The notes under the pieces were generated by a model, which saw only the letters and a program-made list of their open reading frames with translations, had not been told where the DNA came from and did not search any database. The position numbers and the translations under genes are program-made. From assembly GCA_022711755.1 (NCBI GenBank), contig JAKLEA010000005.1:186001-250000 (forward strand): a DNA stretch of 64,000 bases. The letters are read 5' to 3'. Source of the stretch: Planctomycetota bacterium (GTDB lineage: Bacteria; Planctomycetota; Brocadiia; SM23-32; JAKLEA01). Below are positions 63,627 through 64,000 of this stretch, one piece after another (position 1 is the first letter of the stretch; each line of letters starts with the position of its first letter).

Positions 63627-64000
63627 ATGAAACGAGAACCAATGCGCGGACACCACCAGGTTGGACACCGACTTTGCCGAATTTCCGGCGTTGCAATCGC
63701 CGCTGCTATCCTGCTCTCTGCGGCGGCTTATTGCGCCGATGACATGGCAAAGGCAAAAGAGATAGCGGACGCCGTAATGAAGGATTTTTATCCGACCTGC
63801 CCTGCGCGCTACGAATGCCAGGTGAAGGTCTCCGCTCTGGAAAAGCTGTTTGACTCCAATATGCTCGTCGGCCCAATCAGGCCGGTCTGCAAGCTGGAGA
63901 TCGGGCCGGGCGAGAAGATCAGGATGGCGCTGGGACTTCCCGGCGACGCCGGTAAAAAGGACGCCGGCGGGCCGCTGAAGGAACTGACCTCCGAGAACGC
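63627..64000 (+). CDS. Exported protein of unknown function, cut by the right edge
   Basis: The first 124 codons are present; the gene continues beyond 64000. GAGGAACGG precedes the ATG. A charged N-tail (MKREPMRGHHQVGHRLCR) and a hydrophobic core (ISGVAIAAAILLSAAAY, cleavage near CAD) make a signal peptide. The mature start (MAKAKEIADAVMKDFYPTCPARYECQVKVSALEKLF) has two Cys that could pair. No family is recognised; the exported nature is clear. Confidence 0.75.
   Translation, partial: MKREPMRGHHQVGHRLCRISGVAIAAAILLSAAAYCADDMAKAKEIADAVMKDFYPTCPARYECQVKVSALEKLFDSNMLVGPIRPVCKLEIGPGEKIRMALGLPGDAGKKDAGGPLKELTSEN

Overview
The window is about 60% GC and gene-dense. It comes from a Gram-negative bacterium: it carries a TolC/MFP/RND efflux set, many lipobox signal peptides, a lipoprotein peptidoglycan amidase and undecaprenyl-phosphate synthesis. 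The exported protein repertoire (parallel beta-helix, SUMF1-like and FG-GAP/ASPIC proteins, GH38 and GH16 glycosidases, Tat-exported sugar-isomerase-like and FAD proteins, and CPxC zinc ribbons that start otherwise unrelated proteins) resembles uncultured Planctomycetota/Lentisphaerota/Hydrogenedentota/Sumerlaeota-type genomes. That placement is inference, since no rRNA or ribosomal protein gene is present.

Layout. 1-4001 (-): an operon with a consensus promoter encoding a small lipoprotein, a YcfL-like lipoprotein, a zinc-ribbon/SUMF1-like protein and a beta-helix protein cut by the left edge. 4401-9839: Tat-exported fucose-isomerase-like protein, GH38 alpha-mannosidase and a DUF362 ferredoxin protein. 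9854-15064 (-): a 1736-residue histidine kinase with ten PAS domains and one GAF. 15252-22448 (-): Gfo/Idh/MocA oxidoreductase, PPi-type phosphofructokinase, FG-GAP/ASPIC protein, seryl-tRNA synthetase and zinc alcohol dehydrogenase. 22684-26006 (+): orphan beta-class DNA methyltransferase and a membrane TPR protein. 26143-27081 (-): exported beta-propeller. 27299-35860 (-): TetR-TolC-MFP-RND-ABC efflux operon with a consensus promoter and an overlapping 8+2+8 inverted-repeat operator. 36161-40537 (+): argG, a REP-associated transposase homologue and an O-antigen-ligase-like membrane protein.

40700-43950 is an AT-richer block holding three unrecognised exported or membrane proteins. It is bracketed by a perfect 14-bp inverted repeat and is the best candidate for something undescribed. 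44079-50541 (-): FAD oxidoreductase, ParB-like protein, HAD hydrolase, dCMP deaminase, macro-domain protein, M20 peptidase, amidase and dtd. 50715-50791: initiator tRNA-fMet. 51066-59254 (+): purA-uppS-cdsA-ftsH-GH16-def-fmt-DUF116, a housekeeping run. 59403-64000 (+): zinc-ribbon membrane protein, APH-type kinase, FGGY sugar kinase and a protein cut by the right edge.

Short palindromes are scattered between genes, including two REP-like hairpin pairs, one of them directly upstream of the transposase homologue. That homologue has Phe where the family nucleophile Tyr is expected. No CRISPR array, rRNA gene, integrase or complete insertion sequence was seen.
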